DNA from: an uncultured bacterium
GTDB lineage: Bacteria > Bacteroidota > Bacteroidia > Bacteroidales > Muribaculaceae
NCBI GenBank assembly: GCA_905214735.1
Contig: CAJMNI010000014.1
Span: forward strand, 1-52,200
Length of the DNA stretch: 52,200 bases
Reading direction: 5' to 3'
The position numbers and the translations under genes were made by a program. Shown in pieces: positions 34,942-42,743 of the stretch. The notes beneath the pieces are model-generated. The model was given only the letters and a program-made list of their open reading frames with translations. It was not told the DNA's origin and did no database searches. The stretch's first letter is position 1. Each line of letters opens with the position of its first letter.

Positions 34942-36825
34942 TCAGACGTCGGCGAGGTAGCCTCTTTTCGCGCATATCTCCTTGAAGCGGGGCAGAAACG
35001 TTGTCTTGATGAATATAGTCGACTTTTCTCCCACTATGCTGTTTTTTCTGATCTCTTTGTCGGCGAGAAGCATCTCGGTAAACCCGGGCAGACTGCCGTC
35101 GACTTTGAATATCTTATAGCCTCCGGAGACCTTCTCCACACATTTCGTGCGCCTGTCGGCCTCTTCCACCACAGATTTGAGAGCCGATGTCTTGTCGATA
35201 TCCAGTATTTTCTGCAGGTTGGCCTTTCGCTCGGCAAATGCTCCTTTGCCATCGCACCCTTTAAGAAGGCTTTCCGGAGTGATTTTGAATCTGCGTGTGC
35301 CTATGGGGAGAGAGATTTGTCGCAGGAAAAAGGAATAGGGGCAACTGTCGCTCAGCAATGTAACTATGCAGTTGGCGTCATCGAACTCGAATGAGCAAAC
35401 ATCGTCGGCTTCCGATTTCTCATATTCGGAATCAATGCCAAAGGCATATCGTCCGAGCGGCGTAAGCCTCACATAGCGCATTCCTTCGAGGAGGTCGTTT
35501 TTTTCGCATTTTGAGGAAAAGGCTATTTCCACTATTCCGACAGCGCATAAAAATTTTATCCAATGAAGCAGAAAGGGGAAGTCTACCTCATCAAACCATC
35601 GGATGTTTTGCGACCGGCGCTCATAGACGCTAAGAGTGTCGTCGCGTCGCTTAAGCGTGCTGTTGTTTTTTGAGCCGGCGTCAAACAGCGTCATATACGT
35701 GTAGGAGTAAACTTTCATTCTCAACACCGTCGAGCAGAGATAGCGCATCTTGAGATTGGAGAGCGACATCCATGCGTCGGCGCCCGGAGCGATCAGCTCT
35801 TCCGCGATCTCTGTCAAAAAGCGGGCGTTTGACGATTCGGTCCAGGTTTTCGCAAAACCCTTGAACGCCGGAAGAAACAGTTCGAATTGCGGGCCTGTTA
35901 TGCGATTGGCCACACTTTTTAAAACCATTTTGGCAAAATATCCGGGATCGGCGAGAGTTGTCAGATCCTTTTCATTTTCGCCCAGAGTGAAAAATGCGTA
36001 AGTCAGCATCTCCACTCTGTCAATCGGATACTTTTCACAGCATGACGGTATCTCTGCCGAATCGAGATCTTTCTTGATTGATTTCAGACGCGAGCCTGAA
36101 ACTGTGCCTCTCGCAGAACTCAACGGAGAGCCGGTCTTTCCCATCGCCGAAAGATAGGCGAGATCTGAAAAGAGGCGAGGTTCGAAGCCGACCGTGAAAT
36201 TGTCGTTTTCGGGAAGAGATTCCGCCAATTGCGGCTCAACCTCCGATTTGTCGAGAAACATCTCGGCAAGCTGTTGTCGGCTTTCGGCCGACAAGGAGAA
36301 ATTATAGAATGCCGTCCTTTCCCAGCTGGAGTATCCTGATTCATAAGTTATCTCCTTAATCTTCAGCGGATAGAAAATGCACTCGATAAAAACCGACGAT
36401 CCCCATGTATTCGGACGACCAACAGCGATTCTCCTTCCAAGAATTTTTCCCAATTCTTTCGAGTATACATCGGGAGAGGTGATTATCTTCTTCCAACATT
36501 GCAACAACGTGTCTGAGGCCTGTGCAACAGAATATACGTTGGCGATAAACGACGTGAAGGAGAGATAAATATATGCGATATTCTCCTTAAGGAGTTTTCC
36601 GTTTTCGATAAAATTGCGCATCAGTTTCACGATTCCCTCATCGGACGCCTTGGAAAAAGTCAGATTGCATTTACGAAGCAGTTCCCTCAAAGGGGAGATG
36701 AGGGCGTAGAGATCATCTTTGGAGACTCTCATGAGGTCGGGAAGCCTGTAGTCTTTAGGGCTGACTGCGGGCAAATAAAGAAAAATGTTGCGGCGGTCGT
36801 CGGGAACATCAAACAATTGATCCAT
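34942..36825 (-). CDS. Unknown protein paired with an SNF2 helicase (627 aa)
   Basis: No domain is recognised. The protein is soluble and mostly helical in the first half (SKDDLYALISPLRELLRKCN, LPAFKGFAKTWTESSN). In its C-terminal third it has winged-helix-like segments (FLLHWIKFLCAVGIVEIAF, then YVRLTPLGRYAFGI) that look like a DNA-binding wing. The last about 70 residues form a small alpha/beta domain. No signal peptide is present, so it is cytoplasmic. It starts 29 nt after the helicase stop and is thus in one operon with it, which suggests a helicase partner. That function is inferred from position only. Confidence 0.7.
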   Translation of the reverse strand: MDQLFDVPDDRRNIFLYLPAVSPKDYRLPDLMRVSKDDLYALISPLRELLRKCNLTFSKASDEGIVKLMRNFIENGKLLKENIAYIYLSFTSFIANVYSVAQASDTLLQCWKKIITSPDVYSKELGKILGRRIAVGRPNTWGSSVFIECIFYPLKIKEITYESGYSSWERTAFYNFSLSAESRQQLAEMFLDKSEVEPQLAESLPENDNFTVGFEPRLFSDLAYLSAMGKTGSPLSSARGTVSGSRLKSIKKDLDSAEIPSCCEKYPIDRVEMLTYAFFTLGENEKDLTTLADPGYFAKMVLKSVANRITGPQFELFLPAFKGFAKTWTESSNARFLTEIAEELIAPGADAWMSLSNLKMRYLCSTVLRMKVYSYTYMTLFDAGSKNNSTLKRRDDTLSVYERRSQNIRWFDEVDFPFLLHWIKFLCAVGIVEIAFSSKCEKNDLLEGMRYVRLTPLGRYAFGIDSEYEKSEADDVCSFEFDDANCIVTLLSDSCPYSFFLRQISLPIGTRRFKITPESLLKGCDGKGAFAERKANLQKILDIDKTSALKSVVEEADRRTKCVEKVSGGYKIFKVDGSLPGFTEMLLADKEIRKNSIVGEKSTIFIKTTFLPRFKEICAKRGYLADV

Positions 36826-36854
36826 ATACTTTCCTTCCTTTATGACTAAATCGT

Positions 36855-39092
36855 TTATGACAAAATAAATTCAATATCTGTCTCCGACAGATGTTTCGAT
36901 GTGGCTGTGTCGGCGCTGATCAGCTCGTTGAAGAGTTCGCTCTTCTGCTCCTGCAGCTGCAGGATCTTTTCCTCGATAGTGCCTACGGTTATCAGCGAGA
37001 GCGCCGTTACGGTCGATTTCTGCCCTATGCGGTGAAGTCGGTTGACGGCCTGTTCCTCGGCCGCCTTGTTCCACCATGGCTCAAAAATATAGACTGTGTC
37101 GGCCGCCGTAAGGTTGAGCCCGACCCCTCCGACCTTGAGAGTCATCAGCAGCACCTTGCAGTCGGGATCAGACTGGAAACGCCCCACGATCTTCTTCCTT
37201 GCCGCCGCAGATGTCGGACCGGTCATCGTCTCATATCCTATGCCCATCTGCTCAAGCCGCGACATTGTGGTCTCCAGCCCGGCCAGGAAGTTGAAGAAAA
37301 CCACCGACTTGTGGCCGAATTCCACGGCTTCCGCCAGCGATTCAACCAGTTGGTCGATCTTCGGCGCGCCGACTCCGTTCCCGACCAGGCTTTCAGGCAC
37401 AGAGGCCAGGCGCCGGAGCTCGCTGAGAGCCTGCAGCATGAGAAACTGCGACTTGTTGACGCCATCGCGGGCTATCGATTCCTCGATCTGCCGGCGATAG
37501 CTGAGCCTGCGTTCATCGTATACGCGCCGTTGCCTGTCGCTCATTTCCACGTAGATGGTCTTGTCGATACGCTCCGGAAGGTCGGCGAGCACATCTCTCT
37601 TCAGCCTCCGCAGGATAAAGGGGAATATCTTCCGGCGCAGGCTTCGCGACGCATCTTTGTCGCCATATTTTTGGATAGGAAGCGTATAGGATGAATTGAA
37701 ATCCTCGGCGCTTCCGAACATCGTGGGGTTGAGAAAGCGGAACAGCGAGTAGAGCTCGGTGAGATTGTTTTCCATCGGCGTGCCGCTGAGAGCCAGGCGG
37801 TGTTCGCCTGAAAGCATCTGCACCGCCATTGTGGTCTGCGAGGCGAGGTTCTTGATGTTTTGCGATTCGTCGAGCACTATGCAGTGGAAGTTCCGGTCTT
37901 TTAGCTTCATTATGTCGTTTCTGACCAGGGCGTAAGTGGTGAGCACCACGTTGGCTTTCAACGCTTCGTCGAGATTTCGGTCGGGGCCATAGTAGGTGGC
38001 ATGTGTGATGGCCGGGCAAAACCTGTCGAGTTCCCTCTCCCAGTTGAAAAGGAGGCTTTGCGGCATGACGATAAGCGACGGGCTGTCGCAACCGGGATAT
38101 ATCATAGAGAGGAGGGCGATGGTCTGCAGGGTCTTTCCGAGGCCCATGTCGTCGGCAAGGCAGCCTCCGAGTTTGTTGTCGTATAGATATTTGAGCCATT
38201 TCACTCCCTCTATCTGGTAGGGGCGCAGGGTGGCGTTGACCTTATAGCGGGGTTTCCGTTTGGTGGCGAGCTTGTTGAAGCCTTCGAGAATCGAGCGTGA
38301 TCGAGCGGCGAAAACTCCGGTGACCTTATTCTGAATAAGCTCTTCCACTTCGGGGAGGTCGAAGAGGCTGACCTTGATGCGGCCCTCTTTGTCACGTCGA
38401 CGGAAAAGGCGCTGCAGACGGTTGATATATTTCTCTTCGATGATTCCGCGGTTGCCGTCGCCGAGACTGACGTATCTCTTCTTCGCGAACTGTCCGAGAA
38501 GGTCGGCTATTGAGAAATGTTCCTCTCCGATCGTTATGTCGCCTTCCCCTTCAAGGAAATCAATGCCCGACGAGAACTTGAAATTGAGCTTGGGATTGAC
38601 TGCCACAACCTTATATTCCTTCAGTTTTTCGCTTCCCGCAAGATGAAAATCTTCGAGCACCTGCGGGAGTTTGGTGAGCAGGAATGGACCGGCCACCGAT
38701 TCGGGGATGATAAAGAAGTTTCCTTCGCGATAGATTTCTTTTTTCGAACTGCGGTCGGGGGCGCTGGAGAGGATCAGCTGCTCGAGTTTTTGCGTTCGCT
38801 GCTCGATGTCGCAGCCGGCCACGTCGCGGATCGTGATGCCTCTATCTTCGTCGACATGGGCGGTGCGGGTTGGTTCGACGCCGGGAGGAAGTGTGTTGCC
38901 AAGCGATTCGAGAGTGACTCCGGTGCGAAGATATAGCGCCTTGTCGGCGGCAACTTTTTCGAGATAAAGTGTCGGGACAAGATGCTCCGGAGCCGATAAT
39001 TTCTTTGCTGTCATACCGTTGCAGACCGGAATGACATTCTCCATGTAGGTTAGTGCGAGGGTGAGGAAAGCGTCGAGACCCGGGCGGTCCAC
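36855..39092 (-). CDS. SNF2-family DEAD/DEAH helicase, C-terminal portion after an in-frame TAG
   Basis: The translation holds all SNF2 ATPase motifs: LADDMGLGKTLQTIALL (Walker A), VLTTYALVRND, IVLDESQNIKN (motif II), LALSGTPMENNLTELYSL, LLMTLKVGGVGLNLTAAD (motif V) and AVNRLHRIGQ (motif VI). An N-terminal region of about 270 residues precedes them. The first possible start in this piece is GTG 39092, but the open frame continues upstream without a start codon to a TAG at 39246-39248. Across that stop it is in frame with the N-terminal piece at 39246-39650. The whole would be about 930 residues, normal for Bacteroidetes SNF2 proteins. Such ATPases move along DNA; the partner gene follows downstream. 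Confidence 0.8.
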   Translation of the reverse strand: MDRPGLDAFLTLALTYMENVIPVCNGMTAKKLSAPEHLVPTLYLEKVAADKALYLRTGVTLESLGNTLPPGVEPTRTAHVDEDRGITIRDVAGCDIEQRTQKLEQLILSSAPDRSSKKEIYREGNFFIIPESVAGPFLLTKLPQVLEDFHLAGSEKLKEYKVVAVNPKLNFKFSSGIDFLEGEGDITIGEEHFSIADLLGQFAKKRYVSLGDGNRGIIEEKYINRLQRLFRRRDKEGRIKVSLFDLPEVEELIQNKVTGVFAARSRSILEGFNKLATKRKPRYKVNATLRPYQIEGVKWLKYLYDNKLGGCLADDMGLGKTLQTIALLSMIYPGCDSPSLIVMPQSLLFNWERELDRFCPAITHATYYGPDRNLDEALKANVVLTTYALVRNDIMKLKDRNFHCIVLDESQNIKNLASQTTMAVQMLSGEHRLALSGTPMENNLTELYSLFRFLNPTMFGSAEDFNSSYTLPIQKYGDKDASRSLRRKIFPFILRRLKRDVLADLPERIDKTIYVEMSDRQRRVYDERRLSYRRQIEESIARDGVNKSQFLMLQALSELRRLASVPESLVGNGVGAPKIDQLVESLAEAVEFGHKSVVFFNFLAGLETTMSRLEQMGIGYETMTGPTSAAARKKIVGRFQSDPDCKVLLMTLKVGGVGLNLTAADTVYIFEPWWNKAAEEQAVNRLHRIGQKSTVTALSLITVGTIEEKILQLQEQKSELFNELISADTATSKHLSETDIEFILS

Positions 39093-39245
39093 GCTTCCTG
39101 TGAGTGCGTCAAGGTGACGGTAATTGGGGCCGACAGATTTTATTTCGTAGACTGTCGAATCGCAAACCGCATGGGAGTCGTCAAGAAGGAGTATGTCGGA
39201 TATTTCTTTTCCGTCGACATTGAGCCGTAAGGATATATCCGCCTT

Positions 39246-39650
39246 CTAATTGTCGGCAACGATATTGAGGCGCAAAGTTAGCGGTTCGCTGTTTTCCGGA
39301 AATGTCAGAAGGCTTCGGCGGGAAGTCTCAACGGCCACAGATGCCATGAGATAGATAAGATAGGGATTCTCCCAAATTGAAGCTTTCGGCTTATCATTTT
39401 TCCATATTTCCGCTTCAAAGGGATTGTCGCCATGGGCCACCCGTCGGAGTTCGTCGCAGAGTTTGCGCTCGCGGGGAGTCAATTGCGATTCGGAGTCATC
39501 CTTCCCTGTAAAAGAGAGAAACGGCTCGCCATCCTTGACGGTGAGCCGGAACACCGGTTCTCCCTGTTTTCTGTCTGCGCCTGACTGCTTCAGGGGGCGG
39601 AGGCCGGAAAAGATAGATGAGAATTTTTCGAAAGTATCTGATTCAGACAT
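39246..39650 (-). CDS. N-terminal portion of the SNF2 helicase, cut off by an amber codon
   Basis: The 134-residue frame starts MSESDTFEKFSSIFSGLRPL and ends NSEPLTLRLNIVADN followed by TAG. The codons after TAG continue KADISLRLNVDGKEISDILL without shift into the helicase piece. 39650 and 39092 are in the same frame (186 codons apart). No alternative start lies between the stop and GTG 39092. The simplest reading is one gene with a point nonsense mutation, either natural or an assembly error. Translation of this piece alone would give a short protein of unknown value. Confidence 0.7.
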   Translation of the reverse strand: MSESDTFEKFSSIFSGLRPLKQSGADRKQGEPVFRLTVKDGEPFLSFTGKDDSESQLTPRERKLCDELRRVAHGDNPFEAEIWKNDKPKASIWENPYLIYLMASVAVETSRRSLLTFPENSEPLTLRLNIVADN

Positions 39651-39660
39651 ACTCTTTTAT

Positions 39661-39682
39661 TTAGCGCGAAGTTAGCGCGAAG
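39661..39682. repeat. Tandem 11-bp direct repeat upstream of the helicase gene
   Basis: TTAGCGCGAAG occurs twice head to tail (39661-39671 and 39672-39682), 11 nt before the helicase ATG on the minus strand. It could be a protein-binding site or a slippage product. Confidence 0.6.
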
Positions 39683-39727
39683 TTAATACTTTCCGGCGGT
39701 TATTCCAACAGAAAGGATCTAAGATTT

Positions 39728-39778
39728 TTTCTTTCTAAGGAAAAGAAATGCGGCAAAATCTTTCCTTGGAAGGAAAAG
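39728..39778. promoter_or_regulatory. Pair of short dyads
   Basis: TTTCTTT / AAAGAAA (39728-39734 with 39742-39748) and TTTCCTT / AAGGAAA (39761-39767 with 39770-39776) form two adjacent inverted repeats of similar sequence. They lie in the divergent region between the helicase operon and the esterase operon and might be an operator. No function is shown. Confidence 0.35.
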
Positions 39779-39848
39779 CATCTATTCTTATTATGGCTAA
39801 ATATGTTGGTAGGGGAACCCGCTTCGGGGTTCATGCTGATTGATTGGC

Positions 39849-39902
39849 GACCCCCGGGTTGACTCGGCCGGACTACGCCCGTCCTCGCTAACCCGGGGGG
39901 TC
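39849..39902. repeat. GC-rich palindromic element
   Basis: GACCCCCGGGTT (39849-39860) is inverted as AACCCGGGGGGTC (39890-39902) with one bulged base around a 29-bp loop. Copies of a CCGCTTCGGGG-like unit flank it at about 39824 and 39914, with a related CTGCTTCGGGG at 40041. This looks like an interspersed REP-type element of Bacteroidales genomes. Confidence 0.6.
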
Positions 39903-39940
39903 CGAAATGCAGCCCGCTTCGGGGCTGGAAGCCGGCAGCA

Positions 39941-40040
39941 TAGGTCGGAGGTCAAAGGGCAGAGGTCAGAGTTTAGAGGTCGGAAGACAGAGTCCAGAAG
40001 TCAGAGGTCGGAAGTCAGAGGACAGAGGTCAACGGTCAGG
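39941..40040. repeat. Degenerate array of AGAGGTC-like units
   Basis: Variants of (A/G)GAGGTC, AGAAGTC and AGTC recur about every 7-14 bases over some 100 bp. The array is purine-rich on the plus strand. Units are short and irregular, without spacers, so this is a simple-sequence array. Confidence 0.7.
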
Positions 40041-40097
40041 CTGCTTCGGGGCTGGTTGGGGGTGTCGGCGGCGTTATTTTTTTGGGGGGAGGTGCGG

Positions 40098-40124
40098 TTG
40101 TTTCGGCAAAATGCATTATCTTTG
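40098..40124 (+). promoter_or_regulatory. Promoter of the esterase gene
   Basis: TATCTTTG (40117-40124) is a perfect TAnnTTTG -7 box, and TTG (40098-40100) lies 16 nt before it. Transcription would start near 40131, leaving a leader of about 98 nt that contains the 29-bp tandem repeat. Confidence 0.55.
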
Positions 40125-40178
40125 TTGGATGGATATGGATCTTGTCGGCTTTGTTGGATGGATATGGATTGTGTCGGC
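40121..40178. repeat. 29-bp tandem repeat, two copies
   Basis: TTTGTTGGATGGATATGGAT plus nine more bases is repeated at 40121-40149 and 40150-40178 with two mismatches, followed by a partial third copy (TTTGTCTGATGG). It starts inside the -7 box and spans the predicted transcription start. Confidence 0.8.
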
Positions 40179-40228
40179 TTTGTCTGATGGGTCTTTGTCT
40201 TATGTGCTTTATCAAATAAATCTAAATC

Positions 40229-41101
40229 ATGAAAAAGTTTCTGCTTGCTGCCGCTATGGCAGTCGCTTGCACTCTCGGCTGTTTGGCTGCTAACGGCAAT
40301 TCCAAAATCGTTACCGATACTATCGATAGCAAGGTGCTTGGCGCAAAACGCGCCTATACCGTGCTCCTTCCCGAATCTTTCGACACCGACTCCCGGCGCG
40401 AATACCCGGTGCTTTATCTTCTCCATGGCATGTATGGCGTAAACGATGACTGGACTGTACAGGGAAATCTGAAGAGTGTTTACGACCGCCTGATAGGCTC
40501 GCACGAAATCGGCGAGATGGTTATCGTGATGCCGGATGCCGGTGGCCAAGATCCGTCGCGACAACCTAACGGCTATTTCGATATCCCCGGCTGGAATTAT
40601 GAACAGTTCTTTTTCACCGAACTTATGCCTGAGGTCGAAAAACGATACCGTATAAAAGGCGACCGCACGCACCGCGCTCTGGCAGGTCTCTCGATGGGTG
40701 GCGGCGGAACCACTGTCTACGCCCAGCGTCATCCCGACATGTTCGGTTCAGCTTACGCCATGAGCGCCCTTATGTCGCTTCCCGGCGACAGAAACGGCGA
40801 TAACAATGATCCTCAGGGGCTTATTCGGAAATTCAATAAATCTGTTGTCGATCACGACTGCGTCAAATTCGTAGAAGAGGCCGATGATGCCCGCAAGGCT
40901 GCGCTCCGTAGCGTGAAATGGTTTGTCGACTGCGGCGATGATGACTTCCTTCTCAACTGCAACCTCGACTTCTACCGGGCAATGCGACGCCAGGGAATTC
41001 CCTGCGAGATGCGAGTGCGCGACGGCGGCCACGACTGGGAATACTGGCACACTGCTCTATACACAGCACTTCCGTTTGCGTTCCGCAACTTTTCAAAATG
41101 A
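40229..41101 (+). CDS. Secreted esterase of the esterase D / feruloyl-esterase type (290 aa)
   Basis: The signal peptide MKKFLLAAAMAVACTLGCLA is followed by an alpha/beta-hydrolase. An oxyanion-region YPVLYLLHGMYG lies near 59-70, and the nucleophile elbow GLSMGG (153-158) has Ser155. The acid residue is in VDCGDDDFL (about 232-240), and the catalytic His is in DGGHDWEYW near 268. This matches the putative esterase family PF00756, whose members cleave acyl or feruloyl esters, often from carbohydrates. All catalytic residues are present. It lies 49 nt before a secreted dipeptidase gene and is probably cotranscribed with it. Confidence 0.85.
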   Translation: MKKFLLAAAMAVACTLGCLAANGNSKIVTDTIDSKVLGAKRAYTVLLPESFDTDSRREYPVLYLLHGMYGVNDDWTVQGNLKSVYDRLIGSHEIGEMVIVMPDAGGQDPSRQPNGYFDIPGWNYEQFFFTELMPEVEKRYRIKGDRTHRALAGLSMGGGGTTVYAQRHPDMFGSAYAMSALMSLPGDRNGDNNDPQGLIRKFNKSVVDHDCVKFVEEADDARKAALRSVKWFVDCGDDDFLLNCNLDFYRAMRRQGIPCEMRVRDGGHDWEYWHTALYTALPFAFRNFSK

Positions 41102-41150
41102 TTCCGGCTCTAAACAGTTAAAATCAATCTAAAAGACAATATATTGCATT

Positions 41151-42743
41151 ATGAGGCTCAAAAGCACACTTCTTTCGGCGGCGATGGTGGTTATCGCGCT
41201 CACCTTGTTCAGCAACTACTCCGACGGTTGCACGAGCATCCTCGTCACCAAGAAGGCTTCGGCCGACGGTTCGGTGATCACCAGCCATATCTGCGACGGA
41301 AATTATCGCACCTGGATGCGTATGGAACCGGCCGCCGACTATCCCCGCGACACCGTGATGAACATTTTCAAAGGGCGTCTCCACACGGAATATCCCGGCT
41401 CGATGGATGGCGTCACTGTTGCCGGCCGGATTCCGCAGGCTCGCCACACGTATAAATTCTTCGACACGGCTTATCCGGCGTTCAACGAGCATCAGCTCGC
41501 GATAGGAGAGACCACTTACTCTGGCCGCGACACAATGGTCAACAAGCAGGGAATGTTCATGATCGAAGAACTTCAGCGGGTGGCTCTCCAGCGATGCCGC
41601 ACTGCTCGCGAAGCCATTGCGCTCATGGGCGAGCTTATCAAGAAATATGGATATGGCGACGGCGGAGAATGCCTCACGATCGCCGACCCGAAAGAGGCAT
41701 GGATCTTCGAAGTTCAGGGAGAGGGCCCGAAAAAGATCGGAGGCGTCTGGGCGGCGCAGCGCATTCCCGAAGGGGAGGTGGCTGTTTCCGCCAACGTGAG
41801 CCGCATCGGCGAAATCGACTTCAATGATCACGAGAATTTCATGTGGTCGGAAAATGTGAAGGATGTTGCACGCAAGATGAAGCTATGGGACGGCAAGGAA
41901 CCCTTCAGTTTCTGGAAAGCCTATAGCGGAGGCAACTATCTCAAGGAGAAGAAAAACTATAGCGTCCGCGAACTTTATATCATGCAGCAGCTCGCTCCGT
42001 CGGCCGGATTCAGCGCCGATATGGAGGAGCTGCCGGTGAGCTTCCGTCCCGACTCGGCGGTGAGCGTCAACCGCATCAGCGAACTTTTCGGATCATATTA
42101 CGAAGGGACGCCACTCAACCTCTCGGCCCGTCTGCGCGTGCCCAATCCCGAGAAGAAGAAAAATCCGGAGGCAGCCGACAGCATTGTCTCCCCCTGCGCC
42201 AATCCCTGGATGCGCCCCGACGAATTCGCCCTTTTCGAAGCTTTGGGCGACACCACGATGCGCAACATCCGCACAGTGAGCGTTCCCTGGTCGTCTTATT
42301 CCACGATCATACAGTGCCGCGACTGGCTTCCCGACGAGATCGGTTGCGTGGCGTGGGTGCTTCTTGACAATCCGGGTCTTTCGCCTCGCTTTCCGGTGAT
42401 GGCCGGCGCCACGGAGATGCCGCGACTGCTCGACGTGTGCGGGCAGAAGATGCAGCGCGACGACGCAGCCCTTTGGCATTTCCGCAAGCCCAACCGTCTG
42501 GCGACAGTGCGCTGGGGAAAATCTCGCGGCAAAATCGAGCCTCTCCGCGCCTATTTCTCCGCCAAAGGGGCAAGGGAGCTTCCGATGATCGAGGAGGAAT
42601 ACAAGGCGTTGGTCAGCGCCGGAGATACAGTAAAAGCCGTCGAATTGCTCAACGGCTTTACAAACGATTATTTCGGCGCCATCCTTCTGCGCTGGGATGA
42701 TCTCGAGCGTCAGCTCTGGATCGACAACCGCAACGGTTTCTGA
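41151..42743 (+). CDS. Family C69 dipeptidase, secreted (530 aa)
   Basis: A 26-residue signal/pro-segment (MRLKSTLLSAAMVVIALTLF) ends directly before Cys27, which becomes the N-terminal nucleophile after processing (CTSILVTKKASADGSV). This is the PepD/C69 type of Ntn hydrolase. Further family features are the EHQLAIGETT segment, GYGDGGECLTIADPKEAWIF and YSVRELYIMQQLAPS. Length is normal for Bacteroidetes members. It cleaves dipeptides in the periplasm or outside. Its TGA (42741-42743) touches the stop of the convergent nfnB gene. Confidence 0.87.
   Translation: MRLKSTLLSAAMVVIALTLFSNYSDGCTSILVTKKASADGSVITSHICDGNYRTWMRMEPAADYPRDTVMNIFKGRLHTEYPGSMDGVTVAGRIPQARHTYKFFDTAYPAFNEHQLAIGETTYSGRDTMVNKQGMFMIEELQRVALQRCRTAREAIALMGELIKKYGYGDGGECLTIADPKEAWIFEVQGEGPKKIGGVWAAQRIPEGEVAVSANVSRIGEIDFNDHENFMWSENVKDVARKMKLWDGKEPFSFWKAYSGGNYLKEKKNYSVRELYIMQQLAPSAGFSADMEELPVSFRPDSAVSVNRISELFGSYYEGTPLNLSARLRVPNPEKKKNPEAADSIVSPCANPWMRPDEFALFEALGDTTMRNIRTVSVPWSSYSTIIQCRDWLPDEIGCVAWVLLDNPGLSPRFPVMAGATEMPRLLDVCGQKMQRDDAALWHFRKPNRLATVRWGKSRGKIEPLRAYFSAKGARELPMIEEEYKALVSAGDTVKAVELLNGFTNDYFGAILLRWDDLERQLWIDNRNGF

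Noticed and set aside
39246..39248. Use of TAG as a sense codon (recoded genetic code)
   Set aside because: The intact 285-aa membrane protein gene and other frames in the window end in TAG with normal protein ends, so general reassignment is not supported.
39941..40040. A possible CRISPR-like array of AGAGGTC units
   Set aside because: Units are 6-8 bp, irregular and without spacers of constant length, and no cas gene is nearby.
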